Source of the DNA: Anoplolepis gracilipes
Lineage: Eukaryota > Arthropoda > Insecta > Hymenoptera > Formicidae
DNA: 64,000 bases
Assembly: GCF_047496725.1 (NCBI RefSeq)
Contig: NC_132973.1
Span: 16,903,733-16,967,732, forward strand
Direction: 5' to 3'
The translations under genes were made by a program, and so were the position numbers. Of the stretch, positions 31,773-44,500 are shown piece after piece; within the stretch, counting starts at the first letter, position 1; every line of letters begins with the position of its first letter. The notes under the pieces are model-generated. The model had not been told where the DNA came from, did not search any database, and saw only the letters and a program-made list of their open reading frames with translations.

Positions 31773-32002
31773 GTGTGTTATACGTCCACTTGTCTGACGT
31801 TGCTAAAATACTCCAGTATGTTATGTTAACAAAGATTTTTTATCCAAAGTTATATCGTGGAAAAGAACAACATCCCATAAACTTTATGCCTAGGGTCATC
31901 AGCAACGATTAACCAATCAGAAAGTCTCGTTTTAAACTGGCCAATTGACGACGTGGTCAATAGATTCCCACCCCAAATATTTGATACAAAAAATACAAAA
32001 TA
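31773..32002. other. Spacer with one half of a long-range inverted repeat
   Basis: 31778-31831 ('cacttgtctgacgttgctaa' and 'aatactccagtatgtta') is inverted relative to about 37925-37978 ('ttagcaacgtgagacaagtg'), at reduced identity. The two halves flank the P-element and its host MITE within the same arm. They may be ends of an older element into which these inserted. Confidence 0.5.
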
Positions 32003-32431
32003 TAGTCGGACCATAGACTTTTATAGACAGAGCCGTTAGGCCCTATTTAGGGCGAGAGGGGCTCTGATGATACGGGAAGAGAGCATCGGTGCCAACTCGG
32101 TTTATTTCGTTAAGACTCGATAATGTTCGGCCAATATCTAACCTAACATATATGTTGTGTTAAACATGGTGTTAAATAGTAGTGTGAAGAACATACTAAC
32201 ATCGAAGTTTAGAGATATAAAAATGAGTTTTGTGTTGTGTATAAATGTAAAAATCGCAAACACAAAAATAAATAAAATGTTGAACAAGTAGAGATGGAAC
32301 GTGTTCTAAATAGGAACATTTCATTTCATTTGTAAGTAAAATATTTTAAATGTAGATTATGTAAATTAAGTATTTGCAAATAAATTGATGTAGTTAATTT
32401 AATATACTTATATAATAAATATAATTTATAT

Positions 32432-32812
32432 ATGAAAATATATATATATATTATTTTAGTCCCTATTTCCATGAAAACAAACGTGGTATACAAAATTAAT
32501 TGTCTAAATTGCGACGCTTCTTATGTTGGTCAAACAGGCAGAAAGTTGAATACTAGGATAAAAGAACATAAGACCAACATAATGAAGCTCAATAACAACA
32601 AATCAGTGTTCACTGACCACCGCCTAACATACAATCATGACTTTGACTGGGACAATGCACAAATACTAGACAATGAGCCCTATTACACAAAAAGACTGAT
32701 ATCTGAAATGTTATATATCAAACGACAAATAAACAGCATAAATCTACAAACAGATATAGAATGTTTGCCAGCTATTTACGATGATATAATAAACAAACTG
32801 CCTAAGATTTAA
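32432..32812 (+). pseudogene. Penelope-like element fragment: GIY-YIG endonuclease domain
   Basis: The frame contains VVYKINCLNCDASYVGQTGR (GIY-YIG-type motif), LNTRIKEHKTNIM and ENEP-like DNEPYYTKRLISEMLYIK. This fits the C-terminal endonuclease of Penelope-like retroelements. The reverse transcriptase is absent, so it is a 5'-truncated insertion inside the P-element's 5' region. In the right arm a CAA codon (32531) is TAA, shortening the frame there. The sequence 32813-33500 beyond it is probably its 3' tail or P-element intron and has no gene. Confidence 0.7.
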
Positions 32813-33566
32813 TGTCACCTATCTAACTCTTTCCATCTTAAATGTATTTTTCGCCCTTGAGCTCATTACCATCTGTACCATCGGCATAACCACACGTTAA
32901 ACATCAGTTGCGCGATATATATACCATAGATTCAACAACACACAAACGGAATGCATATCCTGTAAGCTTTTTCTGAGTCACCACCATTATACACAAACTA
33001 GCGGTAAATAACTTTATTACAAACAGGTATTTATTATACTCATTTTATTAATACAGACTTAACCCCTCAATCTAACTGCATACCTCCCTCGGTCTGGAAA
33101 CCTCGGAGAATTGCCTTGCGGGATTATTATGCAAGCCGTACAATAAAAGAGCCGAACAAGTTGGATCGTTTTATATATATGTAATTTATACAACTAACAT
33201 GCGACAAATATGTACAGCGGTTCTAAGGCATTGATCCATTTAATCATGCGAATACGATCACGATTTTTAGTTCATACATTGCTTACGCCTTTATTATGCG
33301 ATGTTTTCTCATTAATTTCATTTTTATCTATTTGTAATTCACTTATTTATTTTATTTTATTTTATATATTATGCTGAAAAGGATTCAAAACATGAATCGA
33401 AACGTTCAGATTTTTATTATAATTTCCGTCATTTTATAGAATGTTACTAATGTACTTAATGTCAATATACCTGCGACACATCACCTATATAAAAAACTTA
33501 TAATTTTGATTCACATCTCCTCGCTCCTATTGCCTCTTTCTTACGTACTTATTTATATTATTTTAG

Positions 33567-36500
33567 GTTTCCTCAAAATATGGAGATGCGCAAGAAATGG
33601 CTCGAAGCCTTACATTTGCAAAATTATGAGCCAAAAAAATCTGCTGCAGTTTGTTCCGTTCATTTTAGAGAAACGAATTATCAACTTGATCATAAATATT
33701 GCAAATTAAAAAAAGTTGCTGTTCCACATGTATATATACATATATAATGATATTTATATAATATTTTATTTCTTAAATGTAACAATTATAAAGCCCATAT
33801 CAGACTACGCATTAAAAATTGAAGAGTAAAGATTAAAGATTAGAATTTGACAAATCAGAACAAAATTTCTTTGTCCTAATTGGTCAAATTTTAATCTTCA
33901 ATCCTAAATTTAAATCTTCAATGCATAGTCTGATACAGGCTAAAGAAATATTATGCTAACTTGTCTTTTTCAGTTACTTGAAATAGAAATGCAATCTGAA
34001 TATACAATTCACACAAATGTAGATAAACCTCCAATTCAGACAAATTTAGATAAGCCTCCGATTCAGAAAAATTTACATGAGCCTCCAATTAAGACAAATT
34101 CAGATGTGCCTTCAATTCAGATAGATTCAGATGATCCAGTACTTCAGACAGATTCAAATAATCCTCCTCTGCAGAGAGTTTCGAGTGATTTAGATCATCA
34201 AAATACTTTTATTGAAGAAAATAACACTGGTTAGTATAAATAAAAAATAAATATATAAATAAATATATCTGCTTATGCTATAAAATAAATAATACTACTA
34301 TAATGAATATTGTATATCGTTACAGGTAATACTAATAAAATGGTGCGTCGTTCTACTAGTATATCTCCTGACAGAATCATGAATTCACCAATAAATACTA
34401 AAATTCGAAAAATGTACAAAGATAACATTAAACATTTAAAAAGAAAACTATCTATAAGTCATTATGAGCGTAAAAAACACGGCTGAAATTATCTACACTA
34501 AAGAATGTATTAAAGGATCTGCAGAAACAGAATCTACTAACAGCAGAAGACAGCGATATTTTACAACATTTAGATGCAGGTATCAAAGAATTAATAAAGC
34601 GTGAAATAAGGAAACGGAAAAAATTGCCTGTATCTAGAGTGTATAAGCCTTGCTTGCGACAGTTTGCATTATCTCTTCATTATTACTCTCCAAAAGCATA
34701 TAATTATGTTCGGTATAAATTTTATAACGCATTGCCACATCCAAAAACATTAGTCAGATGGTATCGTTCAGTTGATGGAGAACCTGGTATTAATACTGAG
34801 GCTATAGAGGCTATTAAACGACGCGCACATTCAGTTTCTTATAGATTAGTAGGTGCGCTAATGTTTGACGAAATGGCAATACGGCAGCATGTCGACTATT
34901 GTAAAGATAAATTCGTTGGATATGTAGATTATGGTATGCATGTGGAATGTGATACGACAAAAATTGCCAAAGAAGCGTTAGTTTTTCGTGTTGTGTGCTT
35001 AAATCAAAATTGGAAATTACCTATTGCTTACTATCTGATAAACGGTATTACTACAAAACAAAAGCAAAATTTAACAATACAATGTTTAACTGCACTGTAT
35101 GAAGCTGGCATGTTAATAGTATCAGTAACGTGTGATGGTTTGTCAAGTAACATTAAAATGTTTCAGAATCTTGGTTGTAGCTTAGACATAAAATCAAATA
35201 ATTTCCAAACATGGTTCAAACATCCAACCGCAGACACCAAAGTCAATGTATTTCTTGATGCTTGCCATATGTTAAAGTTAATAAGAAACATTCTTGGCAC
35301 TATAAAAGAACTTTTAGATAGTGCTGGAAATATAATAAAGTGGGAATATTTTGAAAAGTTACACCAATTACAAGAAAAAGAAGGTCTCCATCTTGGTAAT
35401 AAATTGAGAACTAAACACATAGATTTTTATAAAAACAAGATGAAAGTCAAATTAGCGAGTCAATTATTAAGTACATCAGTTGCAAAAGCATTGGAATTTT
35501 GCAAAAATTTGTTACAATTACCACAATTTAAAGATTGCTCAGCAACTATAAAATTTACTTTTATTATTAATGATTTATTTGATATTTTCAATTGCAAAAA
35601 TATAAGACAATGTGGTTTCAAAAAACCGATAAGTGTTGACAATAATGTAGAAATTTTTGAAAAAATTAAGAAATATAGAGAGTATATTAAAACATTAAAA
35701 CTTATTAAAGAGCAGAAAAAAGTAAAAGTACTTAATTCGAAAGTTAAAACAGGTTTTCTCGGGTTTTTAATAAATATAGAAAGTTTACAAAATATGTACA
35801 AATTTAATTGCATTGATAATAACTTTTTAGAATATATTCCAACGTATAAAGTTAGTCAAGATCATTTAGAGTTATTATTTAGCAGTATACGTTCTCGTGG
35901 TGGATATAATAATAATCCTACTGTAAAACAATTTAAAGCTATTTTTAAAAAATTAATAACACACAGAAATACGAAACACAGCAAATGGTAACTGTATATC
36001 TCTAGAAAATATTCCAATATTACATACACCGTCAACGGATGATCCTGTTAATGTTATATATGCCACAATAAATGAAAATTTATATCAAAACTGGGTTAAT
36101 GTTTTTGACACAAAAATTACTGATCACGATTACAGTTTAAATGTGCAATATCCGTTTTTTACTACGGAATATAAAAACGAAGTTATCACTTACATGGCTG
36201 GATATATATTAAAAAGACTTATGAAAACTTTACGTTGTTCTGAATGCATTGAAACATTAATAATGGAACCAAGTACAAATATTAATTGTAATTTAATAAA
36301 TATTAAAAAGAGAGGGTTATTATTATATCCATCAGAGAGTCTTGTGTACGTATGTAAACAAATTGAAAATAGTTTGATCACTTATATACATATACATAAG
36401 ACACTTGATAAATTTAATATGAATAAGTTTATAAATGATATTTTGATATATTTCATAGATAAAAATATATTTTCGAAATTAAAAGACCATATTAACGATC

Positions 36501-36646
36501 AAAATTTTTTTATTAATCACTTTAATTACTTATTACGTGCCATTATACAATTATACACAAAAACAAGATTGACATATTATGTAAAAAAAGTAGAATTAAG
36601 TGATAGACATAAGTTTAATAAATTAATATTATTTAAAGGCCAATGA
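33567..36646 (+). pseudogene. THAP9-like P-element transposase, left arm, frameshifted
   Basis: An exon at about 33567-33730 encodes the second half of a THAP zinc finger (WLEALHLQNYEPKK, CSVHF, KKVAVPHVY). A first-half candidate (CVVYKCKNRKHKN) lies near 32235. A spacer exon with PPIQTNLDK-type repeats is at 33966-34231. The next exon breaks frame near 34480. The main 455-residue frame (34624-35991) has catalytic-type residues in LMFDEMAIRQHV and SVTCDGLSSN and the family signature QDHLELLFSSIRSRGGYNNN. An extra base near 35977 breaks it before the C-terminal part (to 36646). It is inactive as it stands. Both arms share the breaks. Confidence 0.82.
33793..33944. mobile_element. MITE C in a transposase intron
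   Basis: Short inverted ends ('gcccatatcagactacgcat' and 'gcatagtctgatacaggc') bound about 150 bp of AT-rich sequence containing a central inverted segment ('gacaaatcagaacaaaattt' against 'ttggtcaaatttt'). It has no coding capacity. It is mirrored in the right arm at about 44310-44462. Confidence 0.7.
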
Positions 36647-36747
36647 AAGTAATAAATATACATTTTACAATAAACATATATTTTATTTTATTTACTCTTT
36701 TATAAAAATTAAGTGCTAATATATATTAGAATAATAATATATATAAC

Positions 36748-36796
<49 letters not shown>

Positions 36797-37370
36797 ATTT
36801 TATAAAATATTTATTTAATAATAATATATACAATAAAAGATATAAAAATATTTAAAATGTGATTGTATCAGTGGGTCTAAATTTTTTTCGTATTACAATT
36901 TTTTTACGTTATATTTTTCTTGATTAGAAAAACTATTTGATTTAAAAAAAATTACAAAAAAGATTTTATAGTATTTATTATCATGTACAATATTTGAAAT
37001 GACGCAAATAAAACATTTAATATATTAATTATAAATATTTTGATTAATAAAGTTAAGTTGAGAATCAGTAATTATATATGGAAAGCCGAACACATCCGAT
37101 CGGTTACGAAAATGGCCGACCTGGCACCGATGCCCCCTTTACCGCGATTATCAGATGCCCCTCGTAAAACGCTCTGTCTATAGAAGTCTATGAGTCGGAC
37201 CTCTTATCCTACGACATTTTTGGTCCGGAATCTTCCCCTTAAACCTCTGATCCTACGGCAAAATTTGAGAGTGGAGGTATAATTCCCCTTTCGCAGTCGT
37301 AGCATGAGAGGATTTTTTTTCGTAGGATAAGAGGGTCGTAAGATAAGAGATCCGACTGTATGATGTTAGA

Positions 37371-37527
37371 CTGAAATCACATGGTGCGGAATAGAAGTAC
37401 GGAATAGAAAATGCGTCATAGAAACAGCCAATCAGAGCTTAAGGAGACATTGCGGCAAAGTTCTAATTGGCTGTTTCTATGACGCACTCTCTATTCCGTA
37501 CTTCTATTCCGCATCATGTGATTTCAG
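37371..37527. mobile_element. MITE D (about 157 bp)
   Basis: It begins 'ctgaaatcacatggtgcgga' and ends with the inverse 'ttccgcatcatgtgatttca'. The inner TIR parts 'gcgtcatagaaacagccaat' are also inverted, so most of the element is stem. It has no coding capacity. The mirrored copy lies near 40723-40879. Confidence 0.75.
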
Positions 37528-39066
37528 CCTTAAAACAAGAACAAACGCGAGGTTAGGATATCTGTTATATCTGGAGTAGGCATAGCAGAACGTTATGTTA
37601 GAATATTTTTAATATTTAAATAATAAAGTATTATTTAATAAAATGTAGGAAATAATAAATTATTATTTAAATAAAAACGTTCTCTTACATAGCGTTCTTC
37701 TACAATACCTACTCTAGATACGACAGATATTCTAACCTCTGTTTTAATATCATGATTGAAATAATAGAAATATTCTAACAGAGCGTTTATCTAGACACCT
37801 ACTCCAAGTGACAGATATCCTAACCTCGCGTTCGCCCTTGTTTTAATATATTTCGTGTTTTTAGTATTAAACATTTGAAAGCTCTTTACGGGATATTGCA
37901 TCTTCTTACGATATGATAAGCAATCTGAGTTAACATACACGAGTATTTTAGCAACGTGAGACAAGTGGATGTATGTGTAAGACACAAGTAATTAAAAGTA
38001 AATATTGTTTATGTTATAATGTTTTATAGTGTCTAGGTAATAATAAAGGGTATTTAACATAAGTTTAATAATTTTTTAATTAATCAACATTTTTCTATTT
38101 ACAGAATTTTCTCTAGAAATAATGTATGCTGTGCAACATACATATCAGTGCTGGGATAATACGGTGTAAGTACGTTAGGAAATATTTTTATTTTGTTATT
38201 TTATGGTTTGTTGAATCTAAAATAAGCCTGAATTACTATGACAGTTGTACGGGTAAGATTTCAGTTATACAGAGAAAGAGAAGACATATCTTGTCTTCAC
38301 GCTGCTTATTAATATTGTATCATTTTTATTTTTATTTTAGCATAAGACTGTGATAGATTTATAATAATCAGCAAACCAGATTCAAGATGCACCGAGTGTC
38401 AAGAGGGAATCCATTACAAACTATGAGAATCTGTTAAGCGAGAGCTTAATATTAAAGTCTCCGCTAATAGAATCTTGTTTTATGTAATGGAATGATCAAC
38501 GGTCGGTCACTAATGCAGTGATTGTAAAATCAATAATGGTTTTGTATTATTAATATGTTAGAAAATTGTGTAACATTTGTAACTTTCACGATATGTAACT
38601 TTTTAGTTAGTGAATATATCAGTGAAGATTGTAATTTAGCACTATAGTCAAATGCAACGTTTTGTATATTTTCTGAATTAAAATATCTAATAATTTGTTA
38701 TTTTTAACTGATTTATTAAATTTACTATATTTATCTTGAAGTATTTATTGATGGATACGTATTTTTTCACAAAATAATCCTGTGTATTAATATAATATTT
38801 AATTTTGTTAATAATATTGATATTATATTTGTATTAATTATACTTTGAGTTTTACATTTATATGTACTGTTTTACATAATGCATAATATTACTACTGTAA
38901 ATGAGTATATCGGTTTGTTCAGCGACAGTACAAAATTATGTATAATAGCACATTATACTTCAGCTATTTTAACAACACCATTTTTTCCATAAAACGATTA
39001 TTTTAGCGACACTCCAAAAGTAAATAAAGAAATTCTTCTTTTGAATAACCATGATTCATCGTATAT
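37528..39066. other. Inner arm, no gene seen
   Basis: 37528-37990 has several related segments in both orientations ('gatatctgttatatctggag', 'acctactctagatacgacag', 'cctactccaagtgacagata'), probably decayed foldback repeat. 37990-39066 is AT-rich without a convincing frame. A short ORF at 38126-38353 and its mirror have no recognisable features. Confidence 0.5.
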
Positions 39067-39174
39067 ACAATCAATCAAGATATATGTATATTTGTCTATC
39101 TTGTACATATGTATATGTATACAATCAATCAAGATATATGTATATTTGTCTATCTTGTACATATGTATATCTTG
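39067..39174. repeat. Palindrome apex: two tandem 54-bp copies
   Basis: 39067-39120 and 39121-39174 are direct repeats beginning 'acaatcaatcaagatatatg'. The inverted arms pair up to about 39084 and from 39166, leaving a loop of about 80 bp that includes most of the tandem pair. Such a spacer is expected if a short inverted or slipped junction initiated the palindrome. Confidence 0.85.
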
Positions 39175-41057
39175 ATTGATTGTATATACGATGAATCATG
39201 GTTATTCAAAAGAAGAATTTCTTTATTTACTTTTGGAGTGTCGCTAAAATAATCGTTTTATGGAAAAAATGGTGTTGTTAAAATAGCTGAAGTATAATGT
39301 GCTATTATACATAATTTTGTACTGTCGCTGAACAAACCGATATACTCATTTACAGTAGTAATATTATGCATTATGTAAAACAGTACATATAAATGTAAAA
39401 CTCAAAGTATAATTAATACAAATATAATATCAATATTATTAACAAAATTAAATATTATATTAATACACAGGATTATTTTGTAAAAAAATACGTATCCATC
39501 AATAAATACTTCAAGATAAATATAGTAAATTTAATAAATCAGTTAAAAATAACAAATTATTAGATATTTTAATTCAGAAAATATACAAAACGTTGCATTT
39601 GACTATAGTGCTAAATTACAATCTTCACTGATATATTCACTAACTAAAAAGTTACATATCGTGAAAGTTACAAATGTTACACAATTTTCTAACATATTAA
39701 TAATACAAAACCATTATTGATTTTACAATCACTGCATTAGTGACCGACCGTTGATTATTCCATTACATAAAACAAGATTCTATTAGCGGAGACTTTAATA
39801 TTAAGCTCTCGCTTAACAGATTCTCATAGTTTGTAATGGATTCCCTCTTGACACTCGGTGCATCTTGAATCTGGTTTGCTGATTATTATAAATCTATCAC
39901 AGTCTTATGCTAAAATAAAAATAAAAATGATACAATATTAATAAGCAGCGTGAAGACAAGATATGTCTTCTCTTTCTCTGTATAACTGAAATCTTACCCG
40001 TACAACTGTCATAGTAATTCAGGCTTATTTTAGATTCAACAAACCATAAAATAACAAAATAAAAATATTTCCTAACGTACTTACACCGTATTATCCCAGC
40101 ACTGATATGTATGTTGCACAGCATACATTATTTCTAGAGAAAATTCTGTAAATAGAAAAATGTTGATTAATTAAAAAATTATTAAACTTATGTTAAATAC
40201 CCTTTATTATTACCTAGACACTATAAAACATTATAACATAAACAATATTTACTTTTAATTACTTGTGTCTTACACATACATCCACTTGTCTCACGTTGCT
40301 AAAATACTCGTGTATGTTAACTCAGATTGCTTATCATATCGTAAGAAGATGCAATATCCCGTAAAGAGCTTTCAAATGTTTAATACTAAAAACACGAAAT
40401 ATATTAAAACAAGGGCGAACGCGAGGTTAGGATATCTGTCACTTGGAGTAGGTGTCTAGATAAACGCTCTGTTAGAATATTTCTATTATTTCAATCATGA
40501 TATTAAAACAGAGGTTAGAATATCTGTCGTATCTAGAGTAGGTATTGTAGAAGAACGCTATGTAAGAGAACGTTTTTATTTAAATAATAATTTATTATTT
40601 CCTACATTTTATTAAATAATACTTTATTATTTAAATATTAAAAATATTCTAACATAACGTTCTGCTATGCCTACTCCAGATATAACAGATATCCTAACCT
40701 CGCGTTTGTTCTTGTTTTAAGGCTGAAATCACATGATGCGGAATAGAAGTACGGAATAGAGAGTGCGTCATAGAAACAGCCAATTAGAACTTTGCCGCAA
40801 TGTCTCCTTAAGCTCTGATTGGCTGTTTCTATGACGCATTTTCTATTCCGTACTTCTATTCCGCACCATGTGATTTCAGTCTAACATCATACAGTCGGAT
40901 CTCTTATCTTACGACCCTCTTATCCTACGAAAAAAAATCCTCTCATGCTACGACTGCGAAAGGGGAATTATACCTCCACTCTCAAATTTTGCCGTAGGAT
41001 CAGAGGTTTAAGGGGAAGATTCCGGACCAAAAATGTCGTAGGATAAGAGGTCCGACT

Positions 41058-41453
41058 CATAGACTTCTATAGACAGAGCGTTTTACGAGGGGCATCTGAT
41101 AATCGCGGTAAAGGGGGCATCGGTGCCAGGTCGGCCATTTTCGTAACCGATCGGATGTGTTCGGCTTTCCATATATAATTACTGATTCTCAACTTAACTT
41201 TATTAATCAAAATATTTATAATTAATATATTAAATGTTTTATTTGCGTCATTTCAAATATTGTACATGATAATAAATACTATAAAATCTTTTTTGTAATT
41301 TTTTTTAAATCAAATAGTTTTTCTAATCAAGAAAAATATAACGTAAAAAAATTGTAATACGAAAAAAATTTAGACCCACTGATACAATCACATTTTAAAT
41401 ATTTTTATATCTTTTATTGTATATATTATTATTAAATAAATATTTTATAAAAT

Positions 41454-41506
<53 letters not shown>

Positions 41507-44500
41507 GTTATATATATTATTATTCTAATATATATTAGCACTTAATTTTTATAAAAGAGTAAATAAAATAAAATATATGTTTATTGTAAAATGTATATTT
41601 ATTACTTTCATTGGCCTTTAAATAATATTAATTTATTAAACTTATGTCTATCACTTAATTCTACTTTTTTTACATAATATGTCAATCTTGTTTTTGTGTA
41701 TAATTGTATAATGGCACGTAATAAGTAATTAAAGTGATTAATAAAAAAATTTTGATCGTTAATATGGTCTTTTAATTTCGAAAATATATTTTTATCTATG
41801 AAATATATCAAAATATCATTTATAAACTTATTCATATTAAATTTATCAAGTGTCTTATGTATATGTATATAAGTGATCAAACTATTTTCAATTTGTTTAC
41901 ATACGTACACAAGACTCTCTGATGGATATAATAATAACCCTCTCTTTTTAATATTTATTAAATTACAATTAATATTTGTACTTGGTTCCATTATTAATGT
42001 TTCAATGCATTCAGAACAACGTAAAGTTTTCATAAGTCTTTTTAATATATATCCAGCCATGTAAGTGATAACTTCGTTTTTATATTCCGTAGTAAAAAAC
42101 GGATATTGCACATTTAAACTGTAATCGTGATCAGTAATTTTTGTGTCAAAAACATTAACCCAGTTTTGATATAAATTTTCATTTATTGTGGCATATATAA
42201 CATTAACAGGATCATCCGTTGACGGTGTATGTAATATTGGAATATTTTCTAGAGATATACAGTTACCATTTGCTGTGTTTCGTATTTCTGTGTGTTATTA
42301 ATTTTTTAAAAATAGCTTTAAATTGTTTTACAGTAGGATTATTATTATATCCACCACGAGAACGTATACTGCTAAATAATAACTCTAAATGATCTTGACT
42401 AACTTTATACGTTGGAATATATTCTAAAAAGTTATTATCAATGCAATTAAATTTGTACATATTTTGTAAACTTTCTATATTTATTAAAAACCCGAGAAAA
42501 CCTGTTTTAACTTTCGAATTAAGTACTTTTACTTTTTTCTGCTCTTTAATAAGTTTTAATGTTTTAATATACTCTCTATATTTCTTAATTTTTTCAAAAA
42601 TTTCTACATTATTGTCAACACTTATCGGTTTTTTGAAACCACATTGTCTTATATTTTTGCAATTGAAAATATCAAATAAATCATTAATAATAAAAGTAAA
42701 TTTTATAGTTGCTGAGCAATCTTTAAATTGTGGTAATTGTAACAAATTTTTGCAAAATTCCAATGCTTTTGCAACTGATGTACTTAATAATTGACTCGCT
42801 AATTTGACTTTCATCTTGTTTTTATAAAAATCTATGTGTTTAGTTCTCAATTTATTACCAAGATGGAGACCTTCTTTTTCTTGTAATTGGTGTAACTTTT
42901 CAAAATATTCCCACTTTATTATATTTCCAGCACTATCTAAAAGTTCTTTTATAGTGCCAAGAATGTTTCTTCTTAACTTTAACATATGGCAAGCATCAAG
43001 AAATACATTGACTTTGGTGTCTGCGGTTGGATGTTTGAACCATGTTTGGAAATTATTTGATTTTATGTCTAAGCTACAACCAAGATTCTGAAACATTTTA
43101 ATGTTACTTGACAAACCATCACACGTTACTGATACTATTAACATGCCAGCTTCATACAGTGCAGTTAAACATTGTATTGTTAAATTTTGCTTTTGTTTTG
43201 TAGTAATACCGTTTATCAGATAGTAAGCAATAGGTAATTTCCAATTTTGATTTAAGCACACAACACGAAAAACTAACGCTTCTTTGGCAATTTTTGTCGT
43301 ATCACATTCCACATGCATACCATAATCTACATATCCAACGAATTTATCTTTACAATAGTCGACATGCTGCCGTATTGCCATTTCGTCAAACATTAGCGCA
43401 CCTACTAATCTATAAGAAACTGAATATGCGCGTCGTTTAATAGCCTCTATAGCCTCAGTATTAATACCAGGTTCTCCATCAACTGAACGATACCATCTGA
43501 CTAATGTTTTTGGATGTGGCAATGCGTTATAAAATTTATACCGAACATAATTATATGCTTTTGGAGAGTAATAATGAAGAGATAATGCAAACTGTCGCAA
43601 GCAAGGCTTATACACTCTAGATACAGGCAATTTTTTCCGTTTCCTTATTTCACGCTTTATTAATTCTTTGATACCTGCATCTAAATGTTGTAAAATATCG
43701 CTGTCTTCTGCTGTTAGTAGATTCTGTTTCTGCAGATCCTTTAATACATTCTTTAGTGTAGATAATTTCAGCCGTGTTTTTTACGCTCATAATGACTTAT
43801 AGATAGTTTTCTTTTTAAATGTTTAATGTTATCTTTGTACATTTTTCGAATTTTAGTATTTATTGGTGAATTCATGATTCTGTCAGGAGATATACTAGTA
43901 GAACGACGCACCATTTTATTAGTATTACCTGTAACGATATACAATATTCATTATAGTAGTATTATTTATTTTATAGCATAAGCAGATATATTTATTTATA
44001 TATTTATTTTTTATTTATACTAACCAGTGTTATTTTCTTCAATAAAAGTATTTTGATGATCTAAATCACTCGAAACTCTCTGCAGAGGAGGATTATTTGA
44101 ATCTGTCTGAAGTACTGGATCATCTGAATCTATCTGAATTGAAGGCACATCTGAATTTGTCTTAATTGGAGGCTCATGTAAATTTTTCTGAATCGGAGGC
44201 TTATCTAAATTTGTCTGAATTGGAGGTTTATCTACATTTGTGTGAATTGTATATTCAGATTGCATTTCTATTTCAAGTAACTGAAAAAGACAAGTTAGCA
44301 TAATATTTCTTTAGCCTGTATCAGACTATGCATTGAAGATTTAAATTTAGGATTGAAGATTAAAATTTGACCAATTAGGACAAAGAAATTTTGTTCTGAT
44401 TTGTCAAATTCTAATCTTTAATCTTTACTCTTCAATTTTTAATGCGTAGTCTGATATGGGCTTTATAATTGTTACATTTAAGAAATAAAATATTATATAA

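Larger units (their letters stand above)
32012..37192. mobile_element. P-element-like transposon (THAP9 type), left arm, 5,181 bp
   Basis: TIRs are CATAGACTTTTATAGACAGA on the left and the inverse of CATAGACTTCTATAGACAGA on the right. A perfect 8-bp duplication AGTCGGAC flanks it at 32004-32011 and 37193-37200. The CA start and 8-bp duplication are typical of P elements. It carries a THAP-transposase pseudogene, a Penelope fragment in its 5' part, a small MITE (33793-33944) and a TA microsatellite (about 36750-36790). Confidence 0.9.
32003..37360. mobile_element. MITE B interrupted by the P-element
   Basis: After removing 32012-37192 and one AGTCGGAC, a MITE of about 170 bp remains. It starts 'agtcggacctcttatcctac' and ends with the inverse 'aagataagagatccgact'. 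The P-element went into its first bases. The MITE itself is non-coding. Confidence 0.65.

Noticed and set aside
37791..40459. Mirrored small ORFs (about 64 and 75 codons) in the inner palindrome arms
   Set aside because: Identity between arms only reflects the duplication. There are no recognisable domains, and the composition matches the AT-rich surroundings.
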